This document shows, piece after piece, positions 45,158 to 53,105 of a DNA stretch of 64,000 nucleotides. Every line of letters starts with the position of its first letter. Positions within the stretch are counted from its first letter, which is position 1. A program made the translations under genes and the position numbers. The stretch covers positions 1,860,001 to 1,924,000 of the forward strand of contig NZ_CP104011.1 in assembly GCF_025133575.1 (NCBI RefSeq), written 5' to 3'. Source of the stretch: Pseudomonas sp. GCEP-101. Its GTDB lineage: Bacteria; Pseudomonadota; Gammaproteobacteria; Pseudomonadales; Pseudomonadaceae. The notes below the pieces were generated by a model, which saw only the letters and a program-made list of their open reading frames with translations, did not search any database and was not told the origin of the DNA.

Positions 45158-46054
45158 GTGAGCGTGCCGCTGGAACTGTTGCGCGTGTTCGAGTCCGCCG
45201 CCCGGCTGCTCAGCTTCACCGCCGCCGCCGGCGAGCTGGGCACCACCCAGCCGGCGGTCAGCCAGCAGATCAAGCGCCTGGAGAAGCTCCTCGCCGTGCG
45301 CCTGTTCGACCGCATCCACCGCGGCATCGCCCTCACCGAGAGCGGACAGGTGCTGCAGCAGCACGTCCAGACGGGGCTGGAGAGCATCGACGCGGGCATC
45401 GCCGCGGTCACCGCGAAGCATCCCCATGAGGTCCTGCAGGTCGCCACCGATTTCGCCTTCGCCGCGTACTGGTTGATGCCGCGCCTGCCGCGCTTTCGCC
45501 AGGCGCACCCGGAGCTGGACGTCGGCCTGATCAGCAGCGACCGCAGCCCGATTGCCCTGCGCAGCGATATCGACGTCGCCATCGCCTTCGGCGACGGACG
45601 CTTCAAGCATGGCGAGGCGCTGCGCCTGTTCAGCGAGGAGGTCTTCCCGGTGTGCAGCCCACGCCTGCTGGAAGGCCGCGAGCTGCCGCTGTCGCCCCAG
45701 GCGCTCACCGAGCTGCCGTTGCTGCACCTGAAACCCGAGGCGTCCAGCCGCTGGTTCGACTGGAGCGGCGTCTACCGCGCGCTGGGTATCAATGGCGCGC
45801 CGGCGCCCGCGGGGCTGCGCTTGGACAACTACACCCTGCTGGTGCAGGCGGCCATCGCCGGGCAGGGCGTGGCCATCGGCTGGCGGCACCTGGTCGACGA
45901 ATTGCTGGATCAGGGGTTACTGTGCCGACCCATCGCCGGATCGCTGGAGTCGCGTTTCGGCTATTACGCCGTGCTGCCCGAGCGCAAACGGCGCATGCGC
46001 CTGGTCCAGCGGTTCGTCGACTGGTTGCAGGCGGAACTGGAGCAGGACCCATGA
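45158..46054 (+). CDS. LysR-family regulator, probable activator of betC
   Basis: The 298-residue product has the N-terminal winged HTH (LLSFTAAAGELGTTQPAVSQQIKRL region, about residues 16-42) and a C-terminal ligand-binding domain. The GTG start giving (M)SVPLELLRVFESA fits the family. It is divergent from betC with a 129-bp gap holding dyad sequences, the standard setting for a LysR regulator of the divergent operon. Choline-O-sulphate or choline is the natural inducer guess. Its stop overlaps the next start by 4 bp. Confidence 0.9.
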   Translation: MSVPLELLRVFESAARLLSFTAAAGELGTTQPAVSQQIKRLEKLLAVRLFDRIHRGIALTESGQVLQQHVQTGLESIDAGIAAVTAKHPHEVLQVATDFAFAAYWLMPRLPRFRQAHPELDVGLISSDRSPIALRSDIDVAIAFGDGRFKHGEALRLFSEEVFPVCSPRLLEGRELPLSPQALTELPLLHLKPEASSRWFDWSGVYRALGINGAPAPAGLRLDNYTLLVQAAIAGQGVAIGWRHLVDELLDQGLLCRPIAGSLESRFGYYAVLPERKRRMRLVQRFVDWLQAELEQDP

Positions 46055-46383
46055 GCGAGATTCAGGACTTCCACGCGCACGTCTATTTCGATGCGAGCAC
46101 GATCGAGCGAGCCCGAGCCCTGTGCGAGGAGGCGGCGCGCCGCTTTGGCGCGAAGATGGGCCGCGTCCACGAACGGCCGGTCGGCCCGCACCCGGACTGG
46201 AGCTGCCAGCTGGCCTTCGACAACGCCACCTTCGCCGCCCTGGTGCCCTGGCTGGCGCTCAACCGCGACGGCCTGGTGATCTTCGTCCACCCCAACACCG
46301 GCAACGACCTGCGCGACCATCGCGACTACGCCCTGTGGATGGGAGACGTGCGGCCGCTGGACCTCTCGCAGTTCACGAGCTGA
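46051..46383 (+). CDS. DOPA 4,5-dioxygenase-like small protein
   Basis: The 110-residue protein belongs to the DOPA 4,5-dioxygenase family (PF08883 type). It has FHAHVYFDAST near the start, VGPHPDWSCQLAF in the middle and VIFVHPNTGNDLRDHRDYALWMG near the end. The repeated histidines (FHAHVYF, GPHPDW, VHPNT, RDHRDYA) are the likely metal ligands. Bacterial members have unknown physiological substrates. The start overlaps the LysR stop as ATGA, so its output is tied to that of the regulator. Confidence 0.87.
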   Translation: MSEIQDFHAHVYFDASTIERARALCEEAARRFGAKMGRVHERPVGPHPDWSCQLAFDNATFAALVPWLALNRDGLVIFVHPNTGNDLRDHRDYALWMGDVRPLDLSQFTS

Positions 46384-46398
46384 CACTTTTTTGCATTC

Positions 46399-46417
46399 GA
46401 TAATAATTCTCGATTCG
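46399..46417. promoter_or_regulatory. Candidate Fur box upstream of the ECF sigma gene
   Basis: GATAATAATTCTCGATTCG resembles the 19-bp Fur consensus in its left two hexamers (GATAAT AATTCT). It lies about 70 bp upstream of the sigma gene, as expected for iron-starvation sigma factors. Confidence 0.65.
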
Positions 46418-46486
46418 TTGTATGCTGCCCACCCTTCGCATCGGCCTGACAGACGTTGGCCGGTTATCCAAGGTATTTCGGCCATC

Positions 46487-47008
46487 ATGCGGCGCTTCGC
46501 CTCCTCCTCCCTGCTGCAGAGCTTCCAGGCGCATTACGCGGACCTGATGCGCTTTCTCGCCCGCAGGCTGGGCGACCAGCAGCGCGCCGCCGACGTGGCC
46601 CAGGACACCTGGCTGCGTCTCGCCGACCACCCCGCCGAAGCCGAGGTGCAGGATCCACGCGCCTACCTGTTCCGCGTCGCCGGCAACATCGCCATCGATA
46701 ACCTGCGCCGCGAGGGTCGGCTGGCGGAGCTGCACGTGGACGAAACTGCCGCCAACGACCTCAGCGACCCGGCGGCCGGGCTGGAGCACCGCCTCCTCGC
46801 CCATGAGGCGCTGGAACACCTGGACGCTGCCCTCGACCAGTTGCCGATGAACGCCCGCGAGGCGCTGCTGATGAACCGTCTCGACGGCCTCACCCACGCA
46901 CAGATCGCCCGGCGCCTGGGAGTGTCCGAGAGCATGGTGGGCAAGTACATCGTCCAGGCCATGCGCCATTGCCGCGACTGGGCGCAGCGCCAGGAGGGCG
47001 CGCCATGA
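46487..47008 (+). CDS. FecI-like ECF sigma factor (iron-starvation type)
   Basis: The 173-residue product has sigma region 2 (YADLMRFLARRLGDQQRAADVAQDTWLRLA) and region 4 (LPMNAREALLMNRLDGLTHAQIARRLGVSESMVGKYI) and no anti-sigma or extra domain. It is the cytoplasmic output of a cell-surface signalling cascade. It overlaps the FecR-like gene by 4 bp and is followed by a TonB receptor with a signalling domain. A Fur-like site lies upstream. I chose the ATG giving MRRFASSSLLQSFQ; an upstream in-frame start cannot be excluded. Confidence 0.93.
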   Translation: MRRFASSSLLQSFQAHYADLMRFLARRLGDQQRAADVAQDTWLRLADHPAEAEVQDPRAYLFRVAGNIAIDNLRREGRLAELHVDETAANDLSDPAAGLEHRLLAHEALEHLDAALDQLPMNAREALLMNRLDGLTHAQIARRLGVSESMVGKYIVQAMRHCRDWAQRQEGAP

Positions 47009-47937
47009 GCCGGGTGCAATCGCGCCTGGCCGACGAGGCCATCGAGCGCCTGGCACAGTTGCATTCGGGGCGTGCCGGGGCTGCCGAGCGCCTGGATTTC
47101 CTGCGCTGGCGCGGGCAGAGCGCGGACCACGAACAGGCCGCCCGCGAGGCCGAGGCCCTGTGGGGCGCCTTGCCGGAAACCCGCCACGCCCAGCGCTATC
47201 GTCAACGCGCGCGGCGTCCTCGCCGTGTACTGGCCATGGCGGCCGCTGCGTGTGTGGCGGCCATCGCGCTGACCGTATCCCTGCCCCAGCCGCTGGCCGG
47301 GCTGTACGCCGATTACGCCACCGCGACCGGCGAGCGACGGATGCTGGAGCTGCCCGATGGCAGCCGCGTCTGGCTGAACAGCGGCAGCGCGCTGTCGGTG
47401 GACTTCAGCCCGCAGCAGCGGCGCTTGCGCCTGCAGGGTGGCGAGGCGTTGTTCGAGGTGGCCAAGGATGCCGCGCGGCCCTTCATCGTCGAGGCGAAAG
47501 GCGGCGAAGTGCGCGCCGTGGGCACGCGCTTCGATGTGGACAGCCGTGGGCCGCAGGTACGCGTGGACGTGAGCGAAGGCGTGGTGCAGGTGAACAATGC
47601 CGGCAGCGCGCCGGTGCGGCTGTCCGCGGGGGAGCGCCTGAGCTATCGCGACAGCGCAGCCCCCGATCCGGTGCAGCCGCTGGACCTGTCCAGCGCCAGC
47701 GCGTGGCAGCGTGGCAAGCTGATCTTCAACCAGCGCCCGCTGGCTGAGGTGCTCGACGAGCTGGAGCGCTACGTGCCGGGGCGCATCGTGCTCACCGACG
47801 GCGCATTGCGCCAGCACAAGGTCAGCGGCGTATTCGACCTGCAGGACCCCGGCGCGCTGCTCAAGACCCTGGAACGGTTGCAGCCGGTGAAGGTGACGCA
47901 CCTGCCCTGGTTGGTGCTGATCCGCCCTGCGCCCTAA
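47005..47937 (+). CDS. FecR-like anti-sigma / transmembrane signal relay protein
   Basis: FecR proteins span the inner membrane, hold the sigma factor and relay the receptor signal. The 310-residue product has an N-terminal cytoplasmic DUF4880-like helix pair (to about residue 60; SADHEQAAREAEALWGAL) and one membrane segment near 80-100 (VLAMAAAACVAAIALTVSL). The periplasmic FecR domain has LPDGSRVWLNSGSALSVDF, and the C-terminal part resembles the STN fold. Its start overlaps the sigma gene stop as ATGA. A REP-filled gap of 372 bp separates it from the receptor. Confidence 0.93.
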   Translation: MSRVQSRLADEAIERLAQLHSGRAGAAERLDFLRWRGQSADHEQAAREAEALWGALPETRHAQRYRQRARRPRRVLAMAAAACVAAIALTVSLPQPLAGLYADYATATGERRMLELPDGSRVWLNSGSALSVDFSPQQRRLRLQGGEALFEVAKDAARPFIVEAKGGEVRAVGTRFDVDSRGPQVRVDVSEGVVQVNNAGSAPVRLSAGERLSYRDSAAPDPVQPLDLSSASAWQRGKLIFNQRPLAEVLDELERYVPGRIVLTDGALRQHKVSGVFDLQDPGALLKTLERLQPVKVTHLPWLVLIRPAP

Positions 47938-48309
47938 GCATGACTCTTTTCTTTTCGTAGGATGACGTAGAGCGAAGCGATACCCATCAATAGCCGTGTC
48001 CCATCAGCATGGGTATCGCTCCGCTCCACCCATCCTACGGTCCTGGAAAGCTCGGCGCCCCGTGTAGGAGCGGGCCATGCCCGCGATCGCGCGCATGGCG
48101 CGCTCCTACAGGTTGATTGCTCTGCCATGGCTGTTCGCGAGCAAGCTCGCTCCTACAGGTAGGGAAACCGCAGAGCGGGCCGTCTCGCAAGAAAATGAAA
48201 ATTTTTGCAGTCGGCGCTGCAAGGTTTGCCTGGCCGTTTCGTCGTAGGCAGGAACGCGAAGAATTCTCAATACGCGACCCTGCCCCCCACGAGAACGGAT
48301 TTCACCCGC
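47938..48309. other. Gap between the FecR-like gene and the TonB receptor
   Basis: No coding sequence is seen. The left 220 bp is REP elements. The right 150 bp is the probable receptor promoter region, with an AT-rich AAAATGAAAATTTTTGC stretch (48193-48209) and AATTCTCAATACG (48262-48274). The latter differs at two positions from the AATTCTCGATTCG half of the Fur-like site upstream of the sigma gene. Confidence 0.6.
47957..48156. repeat. Mixed REP cluster (three repeat types)
   Basis: A GTAGGATG / CATCCTAC pair (47957-47987 and 48009-48038) with inner GCGATACCCAT / ATGGGTATCGC is followed by two other units. A GGGCCATGCCC-type long palindrome occupies 48064-48109, and a single GAGC-type element (GTTCGCGAGC AAGCTCGCTCCTAC) occupies 48133-48156. 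Confidence 0.9.
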
Positions 48310-50694
48310 ATGCCTTACCGTCCTTCCCCGCTGCACCGTGCGCTGTTGCTGGCCTCCCTGCTCGGCACCGCCGCTCCCCTGGCCCACGCGGCCGGCTCCG
48401 CCGCTGTCGAGCTGCACATCGCCCCGCGTAGCCTGGACAGCGCGCTGACCCAGTTCGCCGACCAGGCCGGGCTGCACCTGCTGTTCAACTCCGAGGACAT
48501 CCAGGGCCTGCAGAGCGAAGGGCTGGACGGCACCTACACCACCGAGGAAGCGCTCAACCAGTTGCTCTCCGGCAGCGGCGTGAGCTGGCGCTTCACCGAC
48601 GAGCGCACCGTGCTGCTCAAGCGCGAGCAGGACGATTCCGCCGCCCTCAGCCTGGCGCCGATGCAGATCAGCGTCGCGGCGCGCACGCCCACCGAGATCA
48701 GCTCGATTCCCGGCACCGTCTGGGTGGTCGAGCAGACCCAGCTGCGCGAACAGCTGGACACCGGCGTCAGCCTCAAGGAGGCCGTGGGCAAGCTGGTCCC
48801 CGGCCTCGATCTGGCACCCGAAGGCCGCACCAACTATGGCCAGAACATGCGCGGGCGCAATGTGCTGGTGATGATCGACGGCGTCAGCCAGAACAGCTCG
48901 CGGGGCCTGTCGCGCCAGTTCGACAGCATCTCGCCGTTCAACGTCGATCGCATCGAAGTGCTCTCCGGCGCCAGCGCCATCTACGGCGGCGGCGCCACGG
49001 GCGGGATCATCAACATCATCACCAAGAAGGGCGCGGCCGGCGACACCCGTTTCGAGACGCAGTTGGGCGCCAGCAGCGGCTTCAACAACAGCGACGACCT
49101 GTCGACCCGCGCTGCGCAGTCCATCAGCGGCGGCAACGACCGCGTGGTCGGCCGCCTGGGCGTCTCGGCGGAGAAGAACGAGGCCTTCTACGACGGCGCC
49201 GGCAACCAGATCTTCATCGACAACACCCAGACCGACCTGCAGTACAACCGCACCGTCGACGTGATGGGCAACCTCACCGCCCAGTTCACCGACGAGCAGA
49301 GCCTCGACCTGCTGGCGCAGTACTACGACTCGGGCAACGACGGCAGCACCGGCATCTACTTTCCCAACCTGAAGTACCAGGCGCCGTCGGACCTGGAAGA
49401 CGCGCAGATCCGCAGCGGCATGGACACCGACCTCGAGCCGCGCACCCGCCGCGTGCTGCTCAACGCCAACTACCACCACAGCAACCTGCTGGAGCAGGAC
49501 TTCTACCTGCAGGCGTACTACCGCAAGGAAGACGACAACTTCTATCCCTTCCCCTACTACAACACCGGCAAGCCCACCGGCTCGAAGGGCGTGTACTTCG
49601 CGGCCTCGCAGCAGAACTTCGAGGTCAGCGGCCTGAAGGGCCTGTTCAGCAAGCAGTGGGATTCGCTCAAGTTCACCTACGGCGTGGACTTCGACCATGA
49701 GCGCTTCAACGCCGAGCAGAAGGTCTTCGACCAGCGCCTGTCTTCCGAGAGCGGCGGCCTGGACCTGGAGACCGCCAGCAGCGCGCCGCGCTACCCCAGC
49801 TACACCGTCGACGGCCTGTCGGTGTATGGCCAGCTGGACTGGAAGGTCACCGACCACCTGACCCTCTCCGGCGGCGCGCGCCACCAGAAGATGGACGTCG
49901 AGGTGGACGACTTCAAAGGCGTGCCCGGCGGCAGCAACGACTACCAGGTCAACCTGTTCAACCTCGGCGCGATCTACGACTTCAAGAACGGCCACCAGGT
50001 CTGGACCAACTACAGCGAAGGCTTCGACCTGCCCGACCCGGCCAAGTACTACGGCAAGGCCGGCCTGTCGGTGGACGACAACCCGCTGGCCGGCATCAAG
50101 AGCCGCCAGGTCGAGACCGGCTGGCGCTACAGCGACCTGCAGTGGCAGACCCAGGCGGCGGTCTACTACATCTGGTCGGACAAGATCATCACCACCGACC
50201 AGGCGACCCTGACCATCGACGTGCAGGACCAGAAGAGCCGCGATTTCGGCTTCGAGGGCGCGGTCACCCGCTACTTCGAGAACGGCTGGCAGGGCGGCAC
50301 CACGCTGCACCTGGTGCGCTCGGAAGAGGAGGACGCCGATGGCGACTGGATCAAGCGCGATGCCCGCTATGCATCGCTGTCCAAGTCCACCGCATTCGTC
50401 GGCTGGGGCGATGGCGAACGCAGTGCCCGCCTGCAGGCCCAGCACGCCTTCAACCTGAAGGACGACGCGGACCACGAGATCGACGGCTACACCACCTTCG
50501 ACCTGATGGGTGAGCAGAAGACCGGTTTCGGCACTTTCAGCGCCGGTATCCAGAACCTGCTGGACAAGCAGTACAGCACCGTCTGGGGGCAGCGCGCCGC
50601 GCTGTTCTATTCGCCCACCTATGGGCCGGCCTATCTCTACGACTACCAGGGCCGCGGTCGCACCTTCACCCTGGGCTGGAGCCTGGAATACTGA
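48310..50694 (+). CDS. TonB-dependent siderophore receptor with N-terminal signalling domain
   Basis: This is an outer-membrane iron-siderophore receptor that also signals to the FecR/FecI pair. The 794-residue product has a signal peptide (ends near AHAAG). An STN signalling domain (about residues 30-105; LHIAPRSLDSALTQFADQAG) is followed by a plug with IYGGGATGGIINIITKKG, then the 22-strand barrel ending FTLGWSLEY. The plug motif and IDGVSQNSSRGLSRQFDSI resemble aerobactin receptors (IutA/ChtA), so a hydroxamate-citrate ligand is a reasonable guess. ATG giving MPYRPSPLHRALLLAS was chosen for the signal peptide. Confidence 0.92.
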   Translation: MPYRPSPLHRALLLASLLGTAAPLAHAAGSAAVELHIAPRSLDSALTQFADQAGLHLLFNSEDIQGLQSEGLDGTYTTEEALNQLLSGSGVSWRFTDERTVLLKREQDDSAALSLAPMQISVAARTPTEISSIPGTVWVVEQTQLREQLDTGVSLKEAVGKLVPGLDLAPEGRTNYGQNMRGRNVLVMIDGVSQNSSRGLSRQFDSISPFNVDRIEVLSGASAIYGGGATGGIINIITKKGAAGDTRFETQLGASSGFNNSDDLSTRAAQSISGGNDRVVGRLGVSAEKNEAFYDGAGNQIFIDNTQTDLQYNRTVDVMGNLTAQFTDEQSLDLLAQYYDSGNDGSTGIYFPNLKYQAPSDLEDAQIRSGMDTDLEPRTRRVLLNANYHHSNLLEQDFYLQAYYRKEDDNFYPFPYYNTGKPTGSKGVYFAASQQNFEVSGLKGLFSKQWDSLKFTYGVDFDHERFNAEQKVFDQRLSSESGGLDLETASSAPRYPSYTVDGLSVYGQLDWKVTDHLTLSGGARHQKMDVEVDDFKGVPGGSNDYQVNLFNLGAIYDFKNGHQVWTNYSEGFDLPDPAKYYGKAGLSVDDNPLAGIKSRQVETGWRYSDLQWQTQAAVYYIWSDKIITTDQATLTIDVQDQKSRDFGFEGAVTRYFENGWQGGTTLHLVRSEEEDADGDWIKRDARYASLSKSTAFVGWGDGERSARLQAQHAFNLKDDADHEIDGYTTFDLMGEQKTGFGTFSAGIQNLLDKQYSTVWGQRAALFYSPTYGPAYLYDYQGRGRTFTLGWSLEY

Positions 50695-50729
50695 ACGCGC
50701 GAAGGCGCAGGTCCTCTATCCGAAAAAAC

Positions 50730-51044
50730 TCAGGCCACCTTTCCGGTGGCCTGATCCATGGTTTCCACGATGCCGCCGCTCAGGCTTCGACAGTGGCATA
50801 ACAGCACCTCGCCGAGCAGTTGCGAGGAGGGCGTGGCGAAGTAATCCAGCAGCGCCTCTTCGTTCTTCCAGCTGCCCTGCAGCAGCCACGGCTGGCCGGC
50901 ATCCCGGGCCACCAGCTGGCAGCGCAGGCAGCCCGGCGCGCGGCGGGCGCCATCGACCAGGTGGTCGATCAGGGCGCCCAGTTCCGCCTCGTGCCCTTGC
51001 CGGGGGTGGATCTGCAATTCGTGTTCGATGGGTTGCCAGTGCAT
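50730..51044 (-). CDS. Antibiotic-biosynthesis-monooxygenase (ABM) domain protein
   Basis: The 104-residue protein is a single dimeric alpha/beta ferredoxin-like ABM domain (HELQIHPRQGHEAELGALIDHLVDGARRAPGCLRCQL region, QGSWKNEEALLDYFATP). Such proteins act on quinols, haem or small aromatics, or are simple stress proteins. No cofactor-specific residues allow a choice. It is convergent with the TonB receptor and divergent from an AraC-family regulator, which probably controls it. Confidence 0.82.
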   Translation of the reverse strand: MHWQPIEHELQIHPRQGHEAELGALIDHLVDGARRAPGCLRCQLVARDAGQPWLLQGSWKNEEALLDYFATPSSQLLGEVLLCHCRSLSGGIVETMDQATGKVA

Positions 51045-51356
51045 GTCCTGTCCTCCGCATTACGCCGAAGTTGTCCGAGGTGGCTCCTCGGACGACTGAC
51101 AGGAAGATTACGGCCCGGCCAGGGCGCTGCGTTATCCGGATGCTGTCGCCTTCTTGCCTGATCCTGCCGGGCATTCGCCAAGCCCCAAAAGCGGGCGTTC
51201 CCGGGCCCTGCACCGCCGCGGTGCGCGAGCCGATGGCAGGATGGCTTGTCCATTCCTGCCGATTGCTTGCCTGATCCTCCAGCGGCTGCCTTACTGTCAC
51301 ACTTGCCGCCGCGCCGTGGGCGTAAGCTTCGTGCGCCGCCACTGGAGGTCCTGTGC
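51045..51356. other. Divergent control region between the ABM gene and the AraC gene
   Basis: 312 bp without a supported gene. It contains an 8-bp perfect stem GTCCGAGG-TGGCT-CCTCGGAC (51073-51093) near the ABM start. A 13-bp direct repeat CTTGCCTGATCCT at 51153-51165 and 51266-51278 may be the AraC-type operator pair. Confidence 0.55.
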
Positions 51357-52298
51357 ATGTCCCAGTCCGTTCCCGCCTTTGATCCCATTGCCGCCGGCCG
51401 CCAGGAGCTGGCCGACATCATCCAGCGTCACTGCCAGGGTGAGGGTGTCTTCGAAACCGCCATCGATTCGCTGCTGGTCGCGCGCAACGACAGCCCCAGC
51501 GAAGGCCGCATGCCGACGCTCTACCGCCCGGCCCTGTGCGTGATCGCCCAGGGCTGCAAGGAGGTGCGCCTGGGCAGCGAGGTCTATCGCTACGACGAAC
51601 TCAACCTGCTGGTGGTGTCGGTGACGCTGCCGGTCTCCGGCCAGGTGATCGAGGCCTCGCCGGACAAACCCTACCTGTCCATCCGCCTGGACATCGACCC
51701 CGGCGAGCTGACCCGGCTGATCGCCGAGGCGGGCCTTGCCGGCAGCGCGCCGCGTCCGGCCAGCCGCGGCATCTACCTGCAGCGTGTGGATTGCACCGTG
51801 CTCGACGCCCTGCTGCGGCTGATGCGCCTGCTGGATACGCCGCGCGACATCGAGATGCTGGCGCCGCTGTTCGTCCGCGAAATCCTCTACCGCCTGCTGC
51901 GCGGTCCGCAAGGCCACCTGCTGCATGACCTGGCGATGACCGACAGCCAGACCCACCGCGTTACCCGTGCCATCGAGTGGCTCAACCGCAACTACGACAA
52001 GTCCCTGCGCATCGAGGACCTGGCCCGCGAGGTGAACCTTAGCGTGTCCACCCTGCACCACCGCTTCAAGGAAGTGACCGCCCTGAGCCCGCTGCAATAC
52101 CAGAAGCAGCTGCGCCTGCAGGAAGCGCGGCGGCTGATGTTGTCGGAGGGGCTGGAAGTAGCGGTGGCCGGGCACCGCGTCGGTTACGAAAGCCCGTCGC
52201 AGTTCAGCCGCGAGTACAGCCGCCTGTTCGGCGCGCCGCCGCTGCGCGACCTGGCGAGCCTGCGCGGGGCGCTGGGCAGCGAGGCGGTACCGGCGTAA
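51357..52298 (+). CDS. AraC-family transcriptional regulator
   Basis: The 313-residue product has an N-terminal AraC_N-type effector domain (about 20-180; MPTLYRPALCVIAQGCKEV). The C-terminal double HTH lies at about 200-300 (LRIEDLAREVNLSVSTLHHRFKEVTALSPLQYQKQLRLQEAR, then VGYESPSQFSREYSRLFG). This subfamily typically activates a neighbouring divergent oxidoreductase-type gene. It lies divergently from the ABM gene. I chose the ATG giving MSQSVPAFDPI because upstream in-frame sequence is not family-like. Confidence 0.92.
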   Translation: MSQSVPAFDPIAAGRQELADIIQRHCQGEGVFETAIDSLLVARNDSPSEGRMPTLYRPALCVIAQGCKEVRLGSEVYRYDELNLLVVSVTLPVSGQVIEASPDKPYLSIRLDIDPGELTRLIAEAGLAGSAPRPASRGIYLQRVDCTVLDALLRLMRLLDTPRDIEMLAPLFVREILYRLLRGPQGHLLHDLAMTDSQTHRVTRAIEWLNRNYDKSLRIEDLAREVNLSVSTLHHRFKEVTALSPLQYQKQLRLQEARRLMLSEGLEVAVAGHRVGYESPSQFSREYSRLFGAPPLRDLASLRGALGSEAVPA

Positions 52299-52333
52299 CG
52301 CCTGCACCAGCCGTCCGGTTCCTCTGCCGTGCG

Positions 52334-52510
52334 GTTCGCGAGCAAGCTCGCTCCTACGAAGAGCCGAGCAAACGCCCAGCCTGTAGGAGCGAGCTTGCTC
52401 GCGAACCCATTTACGCCAGGGCTCAGCCCGTAGGATGGGTGGAGCTTGCGATACCCATGCTGCGCCGGAGCCGGGATGGATGGGTATCGCTGCGCTCCAC
52501 GCCATCCTAC
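52334..52510. repeat. Double REP cluster after the AraC gene
   Basis: A GAGC-type pair (52334-52357 and 52383-52406) is followed by a GTAGGATGG / CCATCCTAC pair (52430-52458 and 52480-52510) with the same GCGATACCCAT / ATGGGTATCGC core as the cluster near 48 kb. It lies between convergent genes. Confidence 0.9.
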
Positions 52511-52529
52511 GAAGGCGCGAGCCGCGTGC

Positions 52530-52916
52530 TCAGCGCTCGTAAAGCTCCAGCGGCAGATCATCCGGGTCGGCGAAGAAGGTGAAGCGCTTGCCGGTCAGCT
52601 CATCCTCGCGGATCGGTTCACAGGCCACGCCGTGGCTCTGCAGGTGCGCCACGGCGCTTTCCAGGTCGTCCACGGCGAAGGCCAGGTGGCGCAGCCCCTG
52701 CGCCTCCGGATAGGACGGCCGCGCCGGCGCGCCAGGGAAGGAGAACAGCTCCAGCCGCGCATCGCCCAGCTCCAGGTCGAGTTTCCAGGAGTCGCGCGCG
52801 GTGCGGTAGGTCTCGGCAACCACCTTCAGGCCCAGCACCTGGGTGTAGAAATGCTTGGAGCGCGGATAGTCCGAGCAGATCAGGGCGACGTGATGAAGGC
52901 TGTGCAGCAGGGCCAT
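52530..52916 (-). CDS. VOC / glyoxalase-family metalloprotein
   Basis: The 128-residue protein has the paired beta-alpha-beta-beta-beta units of the vicinal oxygen chelate fold: LHHVALICSDYPRSKHFYTQVLGL and LRHLAFAVDDLESAVAHLQ. Candidate metal ligands are His9, the Glu of LELFSFPG, His in RHLAF and Glu near the C-terminus in LELYER, the full glyoxalase I-type set. It resembles the E. coli YaeR group, whose substrate is unknown. It stands alone between REP repeats and the DUF945 gene. Confidence 0.85.
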   Translation of the reverse strand: MALLHSLHHVALICSDYPRSKHFYTQVLGLKVVAETYRTARDSWKLDLELGDARLELFSFPGAPARPSYPEAQGLRHLAFAVDDLESAVAHLQSHGVACEPIREDELTGKRFTFFADPDDLPLELYER

Positions 52917-53105
52917 GGCGAAGGCTTCCCGGGCGGATGGAGCGCTCTATCCTGACAGCCGCGCTCGATCGGTCAATGCTGGCGCCGTGAAGTCCGTCGT
53001 CAGCGGCGCTGGAGTGATGGCAGGGCGCCTGCTAGCATCCCGCCGGCCACCCCACTCACGGTCGACAGGACGTCCCCCGTACGGCCGCACTTGAAAGGAC
53101 TCAAC

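Noticed and set aside
48106..50475. A 789-codon open frame opposite the TonB receptor
   Set aside because: Antisense shadow; Val/Ala/Gln-rich translation that extends into REP repeats.
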